Shown here piece after piece: positions 48,337 through 59,045 of a DNA stretch of 64,000 nt. The translations under genes were made by a program, and so were the position numbers. Source of the DNA: Robiginitomaculum sp. Lineage in GTDB: Bacteria; Pseudomonadota; Alphaproteobacteria; Caulobacterales; Maricaulaceae. Each line of letters begins with the position of its first letter. The stretch's first letter is position 1. The notes beneath the pieces were generated by a model. That model did not search any database, was not told where the DNA came from, and was given only the letters and a program-made list of their open reading frames with translations. Location of the stretch: NCBI GenBank assembly GCA_021776515.1, contig JAJFFS010000011.1, forward strand, positions 186,001 through 250,000, in the 5' to 3' direction.

Positions 48337-49132
48337 ACCATCTGCAAACACACGGATTATTGCAATCGCAAACCAAAAGGGCGGGGTTGGCAAGACGACG
48401 ACGACGATAAACCTGGCAACGGCGCTTTGTGCCATTGGGCAAAAGACGCTTATTCTGGATATAGATCCGCAAGGTAACGCATCTACGGGTCTGGGTATTG
48501 ACCATGCCATGCGTCACACAACGACCTATGATGTGCTGGTGCGCCAAACACCCATAGAAAAAGCCATACTTCACACCGCCGTTCCCGGGTTACATATAGC
48601 GCCTGCCGAAGCCGATCTGGCCGGGGCAGAGCTTGAGCTTGCCAATGCGGCCCGGCGGTCACACCGGTTGAAAGACGCGCTTCGAGACCTTAGGAAAAGC
48701 GGTGAATATCACTACGTGTTGATTGATTGTCCTCCCTCTTTGAACGTTGTGACGGTCAATGCTTTAACGGCAGCAGATGCCTTGTTGGTGCCGCTACAAT
48801 GCGAGTTTTTTGCGCTGGAGGGGCTTAGCCAGCTATTACGCACAGTAGACCTGGTTCGGGGCAACCTTAACCCGGGTCTGGAAATACAAGGATTGGTGCT
48901 AACCATGTATGATCCACGCAACAACTTGTCAAAACAGGTTTCAGAAGATGTGCGCGCGCACTTTGGTGACAAGGTTTATAAAACGATGATCCCGCGTAAT
49001 GTGCGTGTTTCAGAAGCACCGTCTTATGGTAAACCAGCGCTGATTTATGATCATAAATGTGCCGGCAGCAAAGCTTATATGCGCCTGGCAAGCGAGGTAA
49101 TTCGCCGTGAAAACAAAGTGAGGGCGCTATGA
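48329..49132 (+). CDS. parA: Chromosome-partitioning ATPase ParA
   Basis: Deviant Walker A 'ANQKGGVGKTTTTINLATAL', 'ILDIDPQGNASTGLG', 'DCPPSLNVVTVNALTAADALLVPLQCEFFALEGLSQLL'. Confidence 0.97.
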   Translation: MSEPSANTRIIAIANQKGGVGKTTTTINLATALCAIGQKTLILDIDPQGNASTGLGIDHAMRHTTTYDVLVRQTPIEKAILHTAVPGLHIAPAEADLAGAELELANAARRSHRLKDALRDLRKSGEYHYVLIDCPPSLNVVTVNALTAADALLVPLQCEFFALEGLSQLLRTVDLVRGNLNPGLEIQGLVLTMYDPRNNLSKQVSEDVRAHFGDKVYKTMIPRNVRVSEAPSYGKPALIYDHKCAGSKAYMRLASEVIRRENKVRAL

Positions 49133-50004
49133 GCGAAAAACCAAAAGGACAGCGACTAGGGCGCGGGTTATCGGCCCTTTTGGGGGAGACAGAGCCGTCT
49201 GCACTTTCAACGCAAAACGTAGAAGGTGGGGCCACCGTTCCCATAGAAACAGTTAGCCGCAATCCGGAGCAGCCCCGGAGAAACTTCGACGAAGAAGAGC
49301 TGGAAAGCCTGACGCGCTCAATAAAAGAAAAGGGTGTTTTACAACCCATTATTGTTCGGCCCATACCGGGTGGTGATGGTTATCAAATTGTTGCGGGCGA
49401 GCGTCGCTGGCGGGCGGCGCAACGTGCCGGGATGCACGAGATCCCTGTAATTGCACGCGATTTATCAGATCGTGAAGTTTTGGAAATAGCGCTTGTGGAA
49501 AACATACAGCGCACAGACCTGGACCCCATAGAAGAGGCAAGAGGGTTTCTGGTTTTATCTGAGCAGTTCAACCATACACAAGAAGATATTGCCGGGGTGA
49601 TCGGCAAAAGCCGGGCTGCCATTGCCAATGCCTTGCGATTACTGAACTTACCACGATCAGTGCAGAAACAAATTAGCGACGGCGCGCTCAGCGCGGGTCA
49701 CGGGCGGGCCATGATCAATGCGCCAGACCCGGAAGGCATGGCGATATACGTTATAAACAAGGGTCTGAATGTTCGCCAAACGGAAGACCTGGCCAGACGG
49801 GCCGCGCCTGAAACCAAAGGGGGCAGAGCAAAGGTCGCGCCAGAAAAAGACCCCGACATACGTGCTCTTGAAGAAGACCTGACGCGACAATTGGGCTTGG
49901 GGGTCACAATAAACGCCCATGTCAATGGTTCGGGCCAATTACAGATAAATTATAAAACCCTGGAGCAGCTGGATGATTTGTGCCGCCGTCTTACACAGGA
50001 TTAG
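49129..50004 (+). CDS. parB: Chromosome-partitioning protein ParB
   Basis: 'RLGRGLSALLGE', 'NPEQPRRNFDEEELESLTRSIKEKGVLQPIIVRP', 'YQIVAGERRWRAAQRAGMHEIPVI', 'ALVENIQRTDLDPIEEA'. Confidence 0.97.
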   Translation: MSEKPKGQRLGRGLSALLGETEPSALSTQNVEGGATVPIETVSRNPEQPRRNFDEEELESLTRSIKEKGVLQPIIVRPIPGGDGYQIVAGERRWRAAQRAGMHEIPVIARDLSDREVLEIALVENIQRTDLDPIEEARGFLVLSEQFNHTQEDIAGVIGKSRAAIANALRLLNLPRSVQKQISDGALSAGHGRAMINAPDPEGMAIYVINKGLNVRQTEDLARRAAPETKGGRAKVAPEKDPDIRALEEDLTRQLGLGVTINAHVNGSGQLQINYKTLEQLDDLCRRLTQD

Positions 50005-51046
50005 TGACGCCTACGATAGAGCTAATTTTAATGATAAGCCGGGCTAATAAATTCTCTGGCAGGGCACCGCTTCTTTTCATCGCGCGTTCTGTAGACAGAC
50101 AATGTTCAATAACGCGCTCCAGTGCAGGCTGACGCCAAGAAGAAAGTTGACGTGAAAAGGAATTTTGATTGGTAAAAAATACCGGAGGACGCAAACTGGC
50201 CATAGCCGATTTGGCGTCTTTGCCCGCGTTTATGGCAGATCTGGCCTCGCTCAAACGTAAAAAATGTCGCTGTAGCGCCCGGAGCAAGGCAATCGGTGAT
50301 TGTCCGGCTTCAAGTGCATGAACCAAAAGGCGGTCTGCGGTCTTTGCAGAACCATCTGCAACCGCAGACGTAAAGGCATCGAGGTTGTGGCCTTGAGAGT
50401 CGGCAATAACAGCTTGAACATCTGTTGTTTCGACCAGGCCCCCATCGTTTTTGGCGGCATATAGTGCCAGCTTTTCTATTTCAGAGCGCGCCATCGCCCG
50501 ATCTTGTGGTAAACGACTAACCAGAAAATCAATGGTGCCATCGGCAAAGGTGAGATTCTGTACACGAGCTATATCCATCGCAAGTTCGTGCAAGTCACGC
50601 ACACTGGGGGCATAACAGGCAATTGTCGCTGCATGGGTGTTTTCTTGCTCTACACACTTTCTCAATGCCGAGCGCGGGCTTAAATCCCCGGCTTCGATAA
50701 GCAAAAAAGCGGCCGGAATTATTTGTTTGTCAGAAAGTGCGGCCAATAAAAACTTTAGCGGTTTGGCTGATTGCTCAGAGCTGGCCTTAAGGCGCACAAC
50801 GCTTGGCCCGCCACCAAGGGGTTGTGCGCAAAGCGCGTCCTGAAGTGAGGCAGGGTCGTTTTTAATGTCGGCATCGGTTAACGAGGTTTGTGCAAAGGGG
50901 CCGGGCGTCTTACCCAAAAGGACGTGTTCAATAGCGCGTGCCCTTTCCTTGATCAAACCATGATCCGGGCCGTAAAGAAGAACAATGTTGATATCCGGGT
51001 CCGGGTTTTTTAAAAACCGGCTGACGGCCCCCGCAGAGAGCTTCAC
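49991..51046 (-). CDS. holA: DNA polymerase III delta subunit
   Basis: 'VLLYGPDHGLIKERARAIEHVLLG', 'LPQDRAMARSEIEKLALYA', 'QSPIALLRALQRHFLRLSEAR'. Confidence 0.88.
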   Translation of the reverse strand: MKLSAGAVSRFLKNPDPDINIVLLYGPDHGLIKERARAIEHVLLGKTPGPFAQTSLTDADIKNDPASLQDALCAQPLGGGPSVVRLKASSEQSAKPLKFLLAALSDKQIIPAAFLLIEAGDLSPRSALRKCVEQENTHAATIACYAPSVRDLHELAMDIARVQNLTFADGTIDFLVSRLPQDRAMARSEIEKLALYAAKNDGGLVETTDVQAVIADSQGHNLDAFTSAVADGSAKTADRLLVHALEAGQSPIALLRALQRHFLRLSEARSAINAGKDAKSAMASLRPPVFFTNQNSFSRQLSSWRQPALERVIEHCLSTERAMKRSGALPENLLARLIIKISSIVGVTNPV

Positions 51047-51540
51047 TTGTTTTCAGGGGCGCTGGCAAAAAACACGGCCAAATCATTCAGTACTTTTTCA
51101 GCCAATATTAAAGCGGCGCTTTCTTCTGCGTCTTGTTCAGCAATAAGGGCGCCGTAAGGTTCATCGGGTACGTCAAAAGCCGAGATGCCTTCAGAAGAGC
51201 CCTGGTAAGCAATTTTTCCGTTGCGGTCTCGCAGTGAATATGTGGCGCTCATGATGAGCCGTGCGCGCGTAGAAACATCATCAACCCTGACGCCAACATT
51301 GGTTTGGTTTTTTCTTAGTGTTGTTTCCAGTACATATTCGCCAGACGTTCCCGTATTAACACCGCCACGATCCATGAGCGCTTGTGCAAAAAGAAACCCG
51401 GACCGCCCCTCAATGGGGCTTAAGCTTAGTCTGTCAAACCCACGCCGCACAGATGTGTTTTCTCCATAAAGGGGCTCAAATCCGGCGCAAGCCCCCAAAA
51501 CCATCAGGAGGGCGGCAGGAAAAATATATTTCATGTTCAT
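51043..51540 (-). CDS. lptE: LPS-assembly lipoprotein LptE
   Basis: Lipobox 'LLMVLGACAGFEPLYGEN'; position between leuS and holA as commonly seen in proteobacteria. Confidence 0.82.
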   Translation of the reverse strand: MNMKYIFPAALLMVLGACAGFEPLYGENTSVRRGFDRLSLSPIEGRSGFLFAQALMDRGGVNTGTSGEYVLETTLRKNQTNVGVRVDDVSTRARLIMSATYSLRDRNGKIAYQGSSEGISAFDVPDEPYGALIAEQDAEESAALILAEKVLNDLAVFFASAPENK

Positions 51541-51544
51541 CATT

Positions 51545-54091
51545 TTAATTGGCCACAATATTGACGATGCGATCAGGAACAACCACCACCTTACGTACGG
51601 TAAGGCCCGTTAATGCCCGAACAGCCCCCTCATTGGCAAGGGCAAGACTTTGTACCTCTTCTTGTGAAAGCCCACGAGGCGCGGAAAACTCGCCCCTGCG
51701 TTTACCATTAATCTGAACGGGTATCATAATGGTATCATCTTCGACCAGCGCTGGGTCATAATTGGGCCAGTCAGTGGTTGCCACAAGACCAACACCACCC
51801 AACTTTTCCCAGCAAGCCTCTGCCAGATGTGGAGCAAAAGGGGCCAGTAATTGTGCAAAAACACGCATTGTAGGTGCGGTATCGCTAAGGCCCGTAGCCT
51901 TGCGAACGGCGTTGAGCAAATCATAAAGCCGGGCAACGGCACGGTTGAACCTGAAACCTTCTATATCTTCGCCCACAGCCTTTATCGTTTTATGGCACAG
52001 GCGCGCCAGCTCTGTGTCCGGCTTTGTTGACCCAGAGGCGTCCATTGCGGCGCAGGTGCTCGCCCATACCCTTTGAATAAAACGATTAGACCCCTCTACG
52101 CCAGCTTCCGTCCATTCAACATCACGCTCTGGAGGCGAGTCTGAAAGAACAAACCATCGTGCAACATCGGCACCATAACGGGCAATAATGTCTTTGGGGT
52201 CCACAATGTTCAGCTTTGACTTGGACATTTTTTCAATAGCGCCGACAGTTACCGCTTCGCCGGTTTTATACTCAACCCAAGCGCCGTCTTTTTTCTCCAC
52301 TTCATGAGGAGGAACCCATTGTTTTTGTTTGTTTTTATAGGTTTGGTGTGTAACCATTCCTTGTGTGAACAATCCGGCAAACGGTTCTTCGCCATCAATA
52401 TCAATAAGACCACAATCTTTCATCGCGCGGGTAAAAAACCGGGCATAAAGAAGGTGTAATACTGCGTGTTCGACGCCACCAATATATTGATCCACGGGGA
52501 GATAAAATTTTGATGCTTCTGGATCAACGGGTGCGCTGGCATGGGGTGAGCAAAAGCGCGCAAAATACCAGGACGAATCCACAAATGTATCAAGCGTATC
52601 TGTTTCCCGAATGGCAGCAGAGCCACACTCAGGGCAGTTGGTTTCTTTCCAGGCTTGCGCACGGTTTAAGGGATTTCCCGGTTGGTCAAAACTAACATCA
52701 TCGGGCAGGATAATTGGCAAATCACCTTCGCGCACGGGCACCACGCCGCATTTTTGGCAATGCACAGCGGGAATGGGGCAACCCCAATACCGTTGGCGGG
52801 AAACGCCCCAATCACGCAGGCGATAATTAACCGTGGTTTTCCCAGCGCCGCTATTTTCAATAGCCTGAGATGCCTTTACGATAGCCTCATCTACGCCGAG
52901 CCCATTCAGAAAGCCGGAATTTATCATGGTGCCGCCACCCGTATAGGCCGCATCACCAATCAACACATCGTCTGGTTCCGTTCCTTCAGGGCAGACCACG
53001 GGGATGACCGGCAATTCGTATTTGCGGGCAAAATCCAGATCCCGTTGATCGCCAGCCGGGCAGGCAAATATAGCCCCCGTGCCATAGTTCATAAGAACAA
53101 AATTAGCGGCCCAAACAGGCAGGGTTTCACCTTTTATAAAGGGGTGTTTAACCCGTAACCCCGTATCCACCCCTTCCTTTTCTGCGCGCTCTAGCGCCTC
53201 TTCAGAGGTGCCAAGCTGTGCGCACTTATCAGCAAAAGCCTTTAAGGCGGGGTTTGACTTGGCCATACCCTGTATGACCGGATGATCTGGCGCCAGAGCC
53301 AGAAAACTGGCCCCGTGCAGCGTATCGGGACGCGTGGTATAAACCTCTATTGTTTTGAAGCCGTCGCAGGGCGTTTCATCGGTGATGGAAAAATGAAACT
53401 GCAAACCTTCTGATCGCCCGATCCAGTTGGCTTGCATCGTTTTTACTTTTTCAGGCCAGCGATCCAGCGTTTTCAAGCCATCTAGTAAACTTTCTGCATA
53501 ATCAGTGATTTTAAAAAACCACTGAGTCAATTTACGACTTTCAACCAGGGCGTTAGAGCGCCAACCACGCCCATCGATAACCTGCTCATTAGCAAGAACG
53601 GTTTGGTCAACCGGATCCCAGTTTACTTTTGAAGATTTGCGATAAACCAGACCGGCCTTCCAGAAGGCCAGAAAGATTTTTTGTTGTTGGCCGTAATATT
53701 CCGGGTCGCACGTCGCAAATTCGCGGCTCCAGTCTAGTGCAAAGCCCAGCTGTTGCATTTGTTCGCGCATGGCCGCGATGTTTTCATAGGTCCAGGCCTT
53801 GGGGTGGACCTTTCGTGCCATAGCTGCGTTTTCTGCAGGCATTCCAAAAGCATCCCAACCCATGGGGTGCAGAACAGAAAACCCGTTTGCCAGACGGTAG
53901 CGCGCGATAACGTCGCCCATGGCATAATTGCGCACATGCCCCATATGAATTCTTCCCGAAGGATAGGGAAACATTTCCAGTATGTAGGCTTTTTTCTTCC
54001 CAGAAGCATGGCGGTCAGCGCTAAAGGTTTTGTTTTCATCCCAGGCGCGCTGCCATTTTTGTTCGCTGGCTGAGTGGTCATAAAAGGTCAT
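51545..54091 (-). CDS. leuS: Leucyl-tRNA synthetase
   Basis: '[30 protein letters not shown]', 'CPEGTEPDD', '[13 protein letters not shown]' KMSKS motif. Confidence 0.98.
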   Translation of the reverse strand: MTFYDHSASEQKWQRAWDENKTFSADRHASGKKKAYILEMFPYPSGRIHMGHVRNYAMGDVIARYRLANGFSVLHPMGWDAFGMPAENAAMARKVHPKAWTYENIAAMREQMQQLGFALDWSREFATCDPEYYGQQQKIFLAFWKAGLVYRKSSKVNWDPVDQTVLANEQVIDGRGWRSNALVESRKLTQWFFKITDYAESLLDGLKTLDRWPEKVKTMQANWIGRSEGLQFHFSITDETPCDGFKTIEVYTTRPDTLHGASFLALAPDHPVIQGMAKSNPALKAFADKCAQLGTSEEALERAEKEGVDTGLRVKHPFIKGETLPVWAANFVLMNYGTGAIFACPAGDQRDLDFARKYELPVIPVVCPEGTEPDDVLIGDAAYTGGGTMINSGFLNGLGVDEAIVKASQAIENSGAGKTTVNYRLRDWGVSRQRYWGCPIPAVHCQKCGVVPVREGDLPIILPDDVSFDQPGNPLNRAQAWKETNCPECGSAAIRETDTLDTFVDSSWYFARFCSPHASAPVDPEASKFYLPVDQYIGGVEHAVLHLLYARFFTRAMKDCGLIDIDGEEPFAGLFTQGMVTHQTYKNKQKQWVPPHEVEKKDGAWVEYKTGEAVTVGAIEKMSKSKLNIVDPKDIIARYGADVARWFVLSDSPPERDVEWTEAGVEGSNRFIQRVWASTCAAMDASGSTKPDTELARLCHKTIKAVGEDIEGFRFNRAVARLYDLLNAVRKATGLSDTAPTMRVFAQLLAPFAPHLAEACWEKLGGVGLVATTDWPNYDPALVEDDTIMIPVQINGKRRGEFSAPRGLSQEEVQSLALANEGAVRALTGLTVRKVVVVPDRIVNIVAN

Positions 54092-54121
54092 AATAAGCCA
54101 GACTTTTCAATACGTTATAGT

Positions 54122-54589
54122 TTACCCCAGGGTAGAAATTTTCAACTCGCGAGCCCGCGTTAAAATTGCATTTTCAATTTGAACCTCAGTATTTGGATCT
54201 ACGGCAGCATCAACCCAGTTTCCGTTGGCATCAATTTCTTGTTTGAATACGGAAACCTTAATGGCATCTGCACGCAAACGCGTATCAAGAATATACACAA
54301 TCGCTTTAAACCGCTCATTGGGCGCAAGGCTATCACTGTGCCAGCCGGTAATAACAACACCGCCATAGGGGTCGGCAGAGGTCAGTGGCATGAACTCAAT
54401 AGTTTCCAGTGCGGCGCGCCATAAAAAGCTATTTACCCCGATACCTGAAACTGATTGAGAGCGCTTGAACAAGCCGCCCTGTTTTTTTGCCCCGGTATCA
54501 GACCGGCTTTTTCCTGACCCAAAAGCAGAACAGGAAACCAGCGCGGTGGTGGCTGCGAAGGTAATGGCAATGCGAACATATGTGCGCAT
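54122..54589 (-). CDS. DUF3576-like lipoprotein
   Basis: Lipobox-like 'FAATTALVSCSA'; 'INSFLWRAALETIEFMPLTSADPYGGVVITGWHS'-type pattern; upstream of leuS. Confidence 0.82.
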   Translation of the reverse strand: MRTYVRIAITFAATTALVSCSAFGSGKSRSDTGAKKQGGLFKRSQSVSGIGVNSFLWRAALETIEFMPLTSADPYGGVVITGWHSDSLAPNERFKAIVYILDTRLRADAIKVSVFKQEIDANGNWVDAAVDPNTEVQIENAILTRARELKISTLG

Positions 54590-54842
54590 AAAATATTCTC
54601 CATATGGAATAGCGAGTTACTGCAAACACAATTTGATAGCGTGTATATCACGCTGATCCGCATAGACCAGACCAGCTTTACAGAATTGCACATCATTTGA
54701 ACAAGGGGCGCTCCCAACAGAAATGTTGCCCTTGGGACACAATACAAAATAACAATAAAGAAAGCGCTCTTTTAACCTTGACCCCTCAAATGCCATCGTT
54801 CATGGAAAAGGCAGGCGTCCGGGGGATGGGGCTGCTCGCGGC

Positions 54843-54891
54843 CGGTCACAGCCACTAAACAGCGATAGCGCTGGTCCTTGGGCTGTGACCG
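54843..54891. repeat. Nested hairpin element in divergent intergenic region
   Basis: CGGTCACAGCC(54843-54853) pairs with GGCTGTGACCG(54881-54891), enclosing inner CAGCG-atag-CGCTG (54860-54873). Confidence 0.7.
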
Positions 54892-55043
54892 AATCGCCGT
54901 GTAAATTCAAATAGCGTGGTTGGTACAACATTGTATCAGGCCGCAACTGTGAGGCATTAACGTAATATTGTTGGAAATAAATTAGACTACTCGATCAAAA
55001 GGTGTTTTGATGGGGAAAGATTAAGTTAGGGATCAGACAAGGC

Positions 55044-55481
55044 ATGAAGTACATGCGACACATTTTAGCCGTTTTGGCTATTACCACCATCGCCGGGCCA
55101 GGTCTGTCTGACGAGGTGCATAGCAGTGTGCGCGCCAATGATTCTTCGTTACCCTGGAACCGCGCCTTTACGGTACGCGATGAAGCGCGCGAAGAGGGTC
55201 ACCTTGTTGTGTCGGCACGCTCATCCGGTGTTGCCATTCCTGCGAACAGCAAGTGGGGTGTCACTGTCAACCTTGATGCAAAGAACCCTTCTTTTGATAA
55301 TATGGACCGTGTGAGCGCAGGGGCATATTTTGACCTCAGCCCACGTGTTCGCCTGGGTGGTAGTTTTAGCTTTGGCGCCCCGGGTGACCTAAGAATTTCT
55401 ACACCACGGGACAGAACGTTTCCCAGAGGGCCTGGCGAAAACGAACCAGCGGTTCGTATAGAATCCTCCATAAAGTTTTAA
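55044..55481 (+). CDS. Secreted protein resembling alphaproteobacterial NtrZ-type periplasmic proteins
   Basis: Signal peptide; C-terminal 'KWGVTVNLDAKNP...VSAGAYFDLSPRVRLGGSFSFGAPGD...EPAVRIESSIKF'. Confidence 0.5.
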   Translation: MKYMRHILAVLAITTIAGPGLSDEVHSSVRANDSSLPWNRAFTVRDEAREEGHLVVSARSSGVAIPANSKWGVTVNLDAKNPSFDNMDRVSAGAYFDLSPRVRLGGSFSFGAPGDLRISTPRDRTFPRGPGENEPAVRIESSIKF

Positions 55482-55502
55482 ACTGACAAGAGCACGGCGC
55501 CT

Positions 55503-56429
55503 TCACGCCATCGCGCTATCTGGTTTTTCCTGATTTATTTCTGCATCAGGGCTTGTCACAACATCACGCATACCAAGCGGCAAGGGTTGTGATATCTGGC
55601 TTTTACAAATTGCCAAAAGGCGCGCGGTTATGCGCCACCGATCCCGCAAGGCGTTTGTTGCACCGAACAAAACCAACAGAGATAATATAGGTAAATACCA
55701 GGAAAAAACGGCGTTATGAGCGCTGTCAAACCCGAAAACGCGTATTTTTAACAGAAAAAAACAAACAGCAAAAAGAGGTACGCTTATAAAGCGCAAAGTA
55801 CGAGACCATAAAATCAGGACCATAAAAAAAATGGCCAGCAGCAAGATCGAACGGTGGTCCTGTAAAGAACCAAAGCTGGCAGATGTCTGGCTTGACCACA
55901 CAGGAACAACCTTTTCGGACAACCACCCAAGCGCGCCTTCAAACACACGAAAAACAAAATCAAAATAAGGCAGTGTAACTTCGGGAAGATAGCTACGCAA
56001 AGAGTTCAGAAAAATAGAAATTTTTTGAGCAAACAGACCTGTTTCAGTAACCACGGCGGCACTAACAAGGAAAAACACACTTAACCACCAACCAAAAGCC
56101 CGACTAACGCGCGCTTTATGCAGCAAGGTTCCCAGGGGCGCGACCTGTTGTCGCTCTCGTTGGTTACGATTAATAACAGAAGCCAGAACAGACCTCTTGC
56201 CTTTTAGGGGGGTGAGCAAAACCTGCGTAATAATATCACCCTCAGCCAGTGAAATGTTCCAGCCCTCTGTCTTAATATATTCAACAGAGCCATCGGAGGT
56301 CCGTAATGTCAGCATTGAGGTGTTTTCAGTTGTTGATGGGGGGGCGACTACTTTTGCATCACGCAAGGAATAACAAACGGTTCTGCGACCGAATTTTTGT
56401 TCCTTTAAATGTGGCGAAAGCGCACTCAT
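55503..56429 (-). CDS. Hypothetical membrane protein with soluble N-terminus
   Basis: Internal ATG 56429 (MSALSPHLKEQKFGRRTVCYSLRD). N-terminal ~110 aa soluble, then several TM segments. Family not recognised. Confidence 0.6.
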   Translation of the reverse strand: MSALSPHLKEQKFGRRTVCYSLRDAKVVAPPSTTENTSMLTLRTSDGSVEYIKTEGWNISLAEGDIITQVLLTPLKGKRSVLASVINRNQRERQQVAPLGTLLHKARVSRAFGWWLSVFFLVSAAVVTETGLFAQKISIFLNSLRSYLPEVTLPYFDFVFRVFEGALGWLSEKVVPVWSSQTSASFGSLQDHRSILLLAIFFMVLILWSRTLRFISVPLFAVCFFLLKIRVFGFDSAHNAVFSWYLPILSLLVLFGATNALRDRWRITARLLAICKSQISQPLPLGMRDVVTSPDAEINQEKPDSAMA

Positions 56430-56684
56430 ACAACCTCTCCAGATAAATGTTAGGTTATTTTTGCTCACAAGAAAACGGAGGACTCTTTTATGGGGAATTA
56501 CAAAATCAAGTACGCAGGTAAAAACCAACACCGTAAGACATAAAGGTATCTTTATATCACCTTGCCATGAGGTATAACCATTGATATAGCCTGCTTAGAA
56601 CCGGGCAATCGCTCGCGCGTGTCGGGATGACGGCTTTCCAGACCGCTTTTGCTTTCATGCCGATAAGATTTAGGACGCACGAAT

Positions 56685-57980
56685 ATGACCGCGCAAAATG
56701 ATTATAAAGTCAAAGACATCAGTCTGGCCGAATGGGGCCGCAAGGAAATCGATATTGCAGAAATAGAAATGCCGGGCCTGATGTCCATCCGCAAAGAGTA
56801 TGCTGGCGAACAACCATTGAAAGGTGCCCGCGTCACCGGCTGCCTGCACATGACTATTCAAACCGCTGTGCTGATAGAAACCCTTACGGCATTAGGTGCA
56901 GAAGTGCGCTGGTCTTCGTGCAATATTTTTTCAACGCAGGATCAGGCCGCCGCCGCTATTGCCGTAACGGGCGTTCCTGTTTTTGCCTGGAAGGGTGAAA
57001 CCGAAGAGGAATATGAATGGTGCATAGAGCAAACCATAAAGGGCCCGGATGGCTGGGCACCCAATATATTGCTGGATGACGGTGGTGATCTGACTTTGAT
57101 GCTGCACGAAAACCACCCTGAGCTTTTGGACGATATTGTTGGTGTTTCCGAAGAAACCACCACTGGTGTTCACCGGCTTTATGAAATGGCGAAAAAGGGT
57201 GACCTGAAAATTCCGGCGATTAACGTCAATGACAGCGTTACAAAATCCAAGTTCGACAACAAATATGGCTGCCGCGAAAGTCTGGTCGATGCCATCCGCC
57301 GTGGTACAGACGTTATGATGGCTGGCAAACTTGCAGTGGTTTGTGGCTATGGCGATGTAGGCAAGGGCTCAGCCCAGAGCCTTGCCGGCTCCGGTGCCCG
57401 CGTAATCGTTACGGAAATTGACCCCATCTGCGCCTTGCAAGCCGCCATGGATGGTTTTGAGGTGCGCCGTCTGGATGATGTGGTGTCCAATGTGGACATC
57501 ATCGTTACCACGACGGGCAATAAAGACATTGTCACTGCCGACCATATGCGCGCCCTGAAAGACATGGCGATTGTTTGCAATATTGGCCATTTCGACAATG
57601 AAATCGCCGTTGCCGACATGAAGAATTACAAATGGACCAATATCAAGCCACAGGTTGATATGATTGACCTGCCGTCCGGCAACCGCATGATCTTGTTGTC
57701 TGAGGGCCGCCTGGTGAATTTGGGTAATGCCACTGGCCACCCCAGCTTTGTCATGTCGGCCAGCTTCGCCAACCAGACCCTGGCGCAGATCGAGTTATGG
57801 AAACATGGCTCAAAATACGAAAACCAGGTTTATACCCTGCCCAAACATCTGGATGAAAAGGTGGCGCGTTTGCATCTGGCCAAGCTGAGCGCCGACTTGA
57901 CGGTGTTAAGTGACGAACAGGCCGAATATATCGGCGTATCTGTCACAGGCCCGTTCAAAAGCGATGCTTATCGGTATTAA
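56685..57980 (+). CDS. ahcY: S-adenosylhomocysteine hydrolase
   Basis: '[33 protein letters not shown]', '[21 protein letters not shown]', '[42 protein letters not shown]'. Confidence 0.98.
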   Translation: MTAQNDYKVKDISLAEWGRKEIDIAEIEMPGLMSIRKEYAGEQPLKGARVTGCLHMTIQTAVLIETLTALGAEVRWSSCNIFSTQDQAAAAIAVTGVPVFAWKGETEEEYEWCIEQTIKGPDGWAPNILLDDGGDLTLMLHENHPELLDDIVGVSEETTTGVHRLYEMAKKGDLKIPAINVNDSVTKSKFDNKYGCRESLVDAIRRGTDVMMAGKLAVVCGYGDVGKGSAQSLAGSGARVIVTEIDPICALQAAMDGFEVRRLDDVVSNVDIIVTTTGNKDIVTADHMRALKDMAIVCNIGHFDNEIAVADMKNYKWTNIKPQVDMIDLPSGNRMILLSEGRLVNLGNATGHPSFVMSASFANQTLAQIELWKHGSKYENQVYTLPKHLDEKVARLHLAKLSADLTVLSDEQAEYIGVSVTGPFKSDAYRY

Positions 57981-58009
57981 TAAATCAAACTCAAGACAAA
58001 CGATCTATA

Positions 58010-58040
58010 ACCCCGTGCTCTTTTAGGGCGCGGGGTTTTG
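58010..58040 (+). terminator. Rho-independent terminator after ahcY
   Basis: ACCCCGTGC-tcttttagg-GCGCGGGGT-TTT. Confidence 0.8.
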
Positions 58041-58041
58041 T

Positions 58042-58830
58042 TTAGGGGGAGGTCTCAACAGCATTGTTTTGTACGGAGTACTTTTTTTGAAACAAATTCT
58101 GAATTACATCGGTCACGATAATCACCGCCAGGACAAAATAAAATGTGGTTTTGCTCATCGCTTCAACCGTGACATTGAAGAGATGAATATGCGCTAGATG
58201 TCCGCCCTCGGTCACCAAAAGCACGCCGACAAGAAACAGGATGAACAGCCCCATCACTTCATACATGCGGTTTTTTTCCAAAAAGGTGGCTACATAATCA
58301 GAAAGCCAGATCATCATCACGCCAGAAATAATAATGGCTGTGGCCATGATGATAAAAACATCGGACAGCGCCATAGCCGACAGAATGGAATCAAAAGAAA
58401 ACACCAAATTCATGGTAACAATCCAAAACAGCGCCTTGACCATAGAGCCTTTTGGCTTTGTCTCGCCCTCAAGGTCTTCAACAAGCAGCAAATGGCTTAT
58501 TTCCTTGGTCGCCGTGTAAATAATAAAACCGCCACCCAGCAAGGTGATCAGGCTATGAACGGTGAACGAGCCCTCGAAAATACCGGCAACATGTAAGTCA
58601 AATAGCGGCGTGGAGAACGCATTGACCATACCCATAACGATAAACAGCAGCACAATACGAAAGAGGATGGCAATGCCGATACCGGCCTGACGGACAAAGG
58701 CCTGATGGCGCTTTTCTACGCGCTTGGATTCGATGGAAATATAAAGAAGATTGTCAAAGCCAAGCACGGCCTGCAAGGCTACCAGCATGAAAAGCGTGAA
58801 CAGGTTTTCCGGGGTAAATAGCGCGATCAT
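58042..58830 (-). CDS. TerC-family membrane protein
   Basis: 'VALQAVLGFDNLLYISIESKRV', 'GGGFIIYTATKEISHLL', 'MNLVFSFDSILSAMAL', 'GVMMIWLSDYVATFLEKNRMYEVMGLFIL'. Confidence 0.92.
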   Translation of the reverse strand: MIALFTPENLFTLFMLVALQAVLGFDNLLYISIESKRVEKRHQAFVRQAGIGIAILFRIVLLFIVMGMVNAFSTPLFDLHVAGIFEGSFTVHSLITLLGGGFIIYTATKEISHLLLVEDLEGETKPKGSMVKALFWIVTMNLVFSFDSILSAMALSDVFIIMATAIIISGVMMIWLSDYVATFLEKNRMYEVMGLFILFLVGVLLVTEGGHLAHIHLFNVTVEAMSKTTFYFVLAVIIVTDVIQNLFQKKYSVQNNAVETSP

Positions 58831-59045
58831 TTGAGACTCCAAAATCAGGGATATTCTTTTTTATAGCGACGACACACAAACGCAATAAATTCATTGCTGT
58901 TATCGACGGGCGGACGGGGGCATCAGTGGTTTTAATCGCACCCCTTGTGTGGCAAAAAAGATACACTAAGTATAATTAGAAATAAGGGTTTCGTGCCATA
59001 AAGGGCGAAAACCTTACCACCTCGCTGAATGCACAGGGGATTTAC

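Noticed and set aside
54843-54891. SRP (4.5S) RNA, tmRNA or RNase P RNA identity for the intergenic hairpin
   Set aside because: Lacks the conserved cores of these RNAs (e.g. GGTCAGG..GGAAGGAAGCAGCC for SRP RNA). Kept only as an unidentified structured element.
58944-58976. Candidate sigma-32 promoter for clpB (CTTG...TATAAT)
   Set aside because: Spacing and -10 do not fit either a sigma-70 or RpoH consensus well. Left unannotated.
58843-59045. Possible yybP-ykoY Mn2+ riboswitch upstream of terC
   Set aside because: TerC genes are often under this riboswitch, but I could not find its conserved core on the minus strand here.
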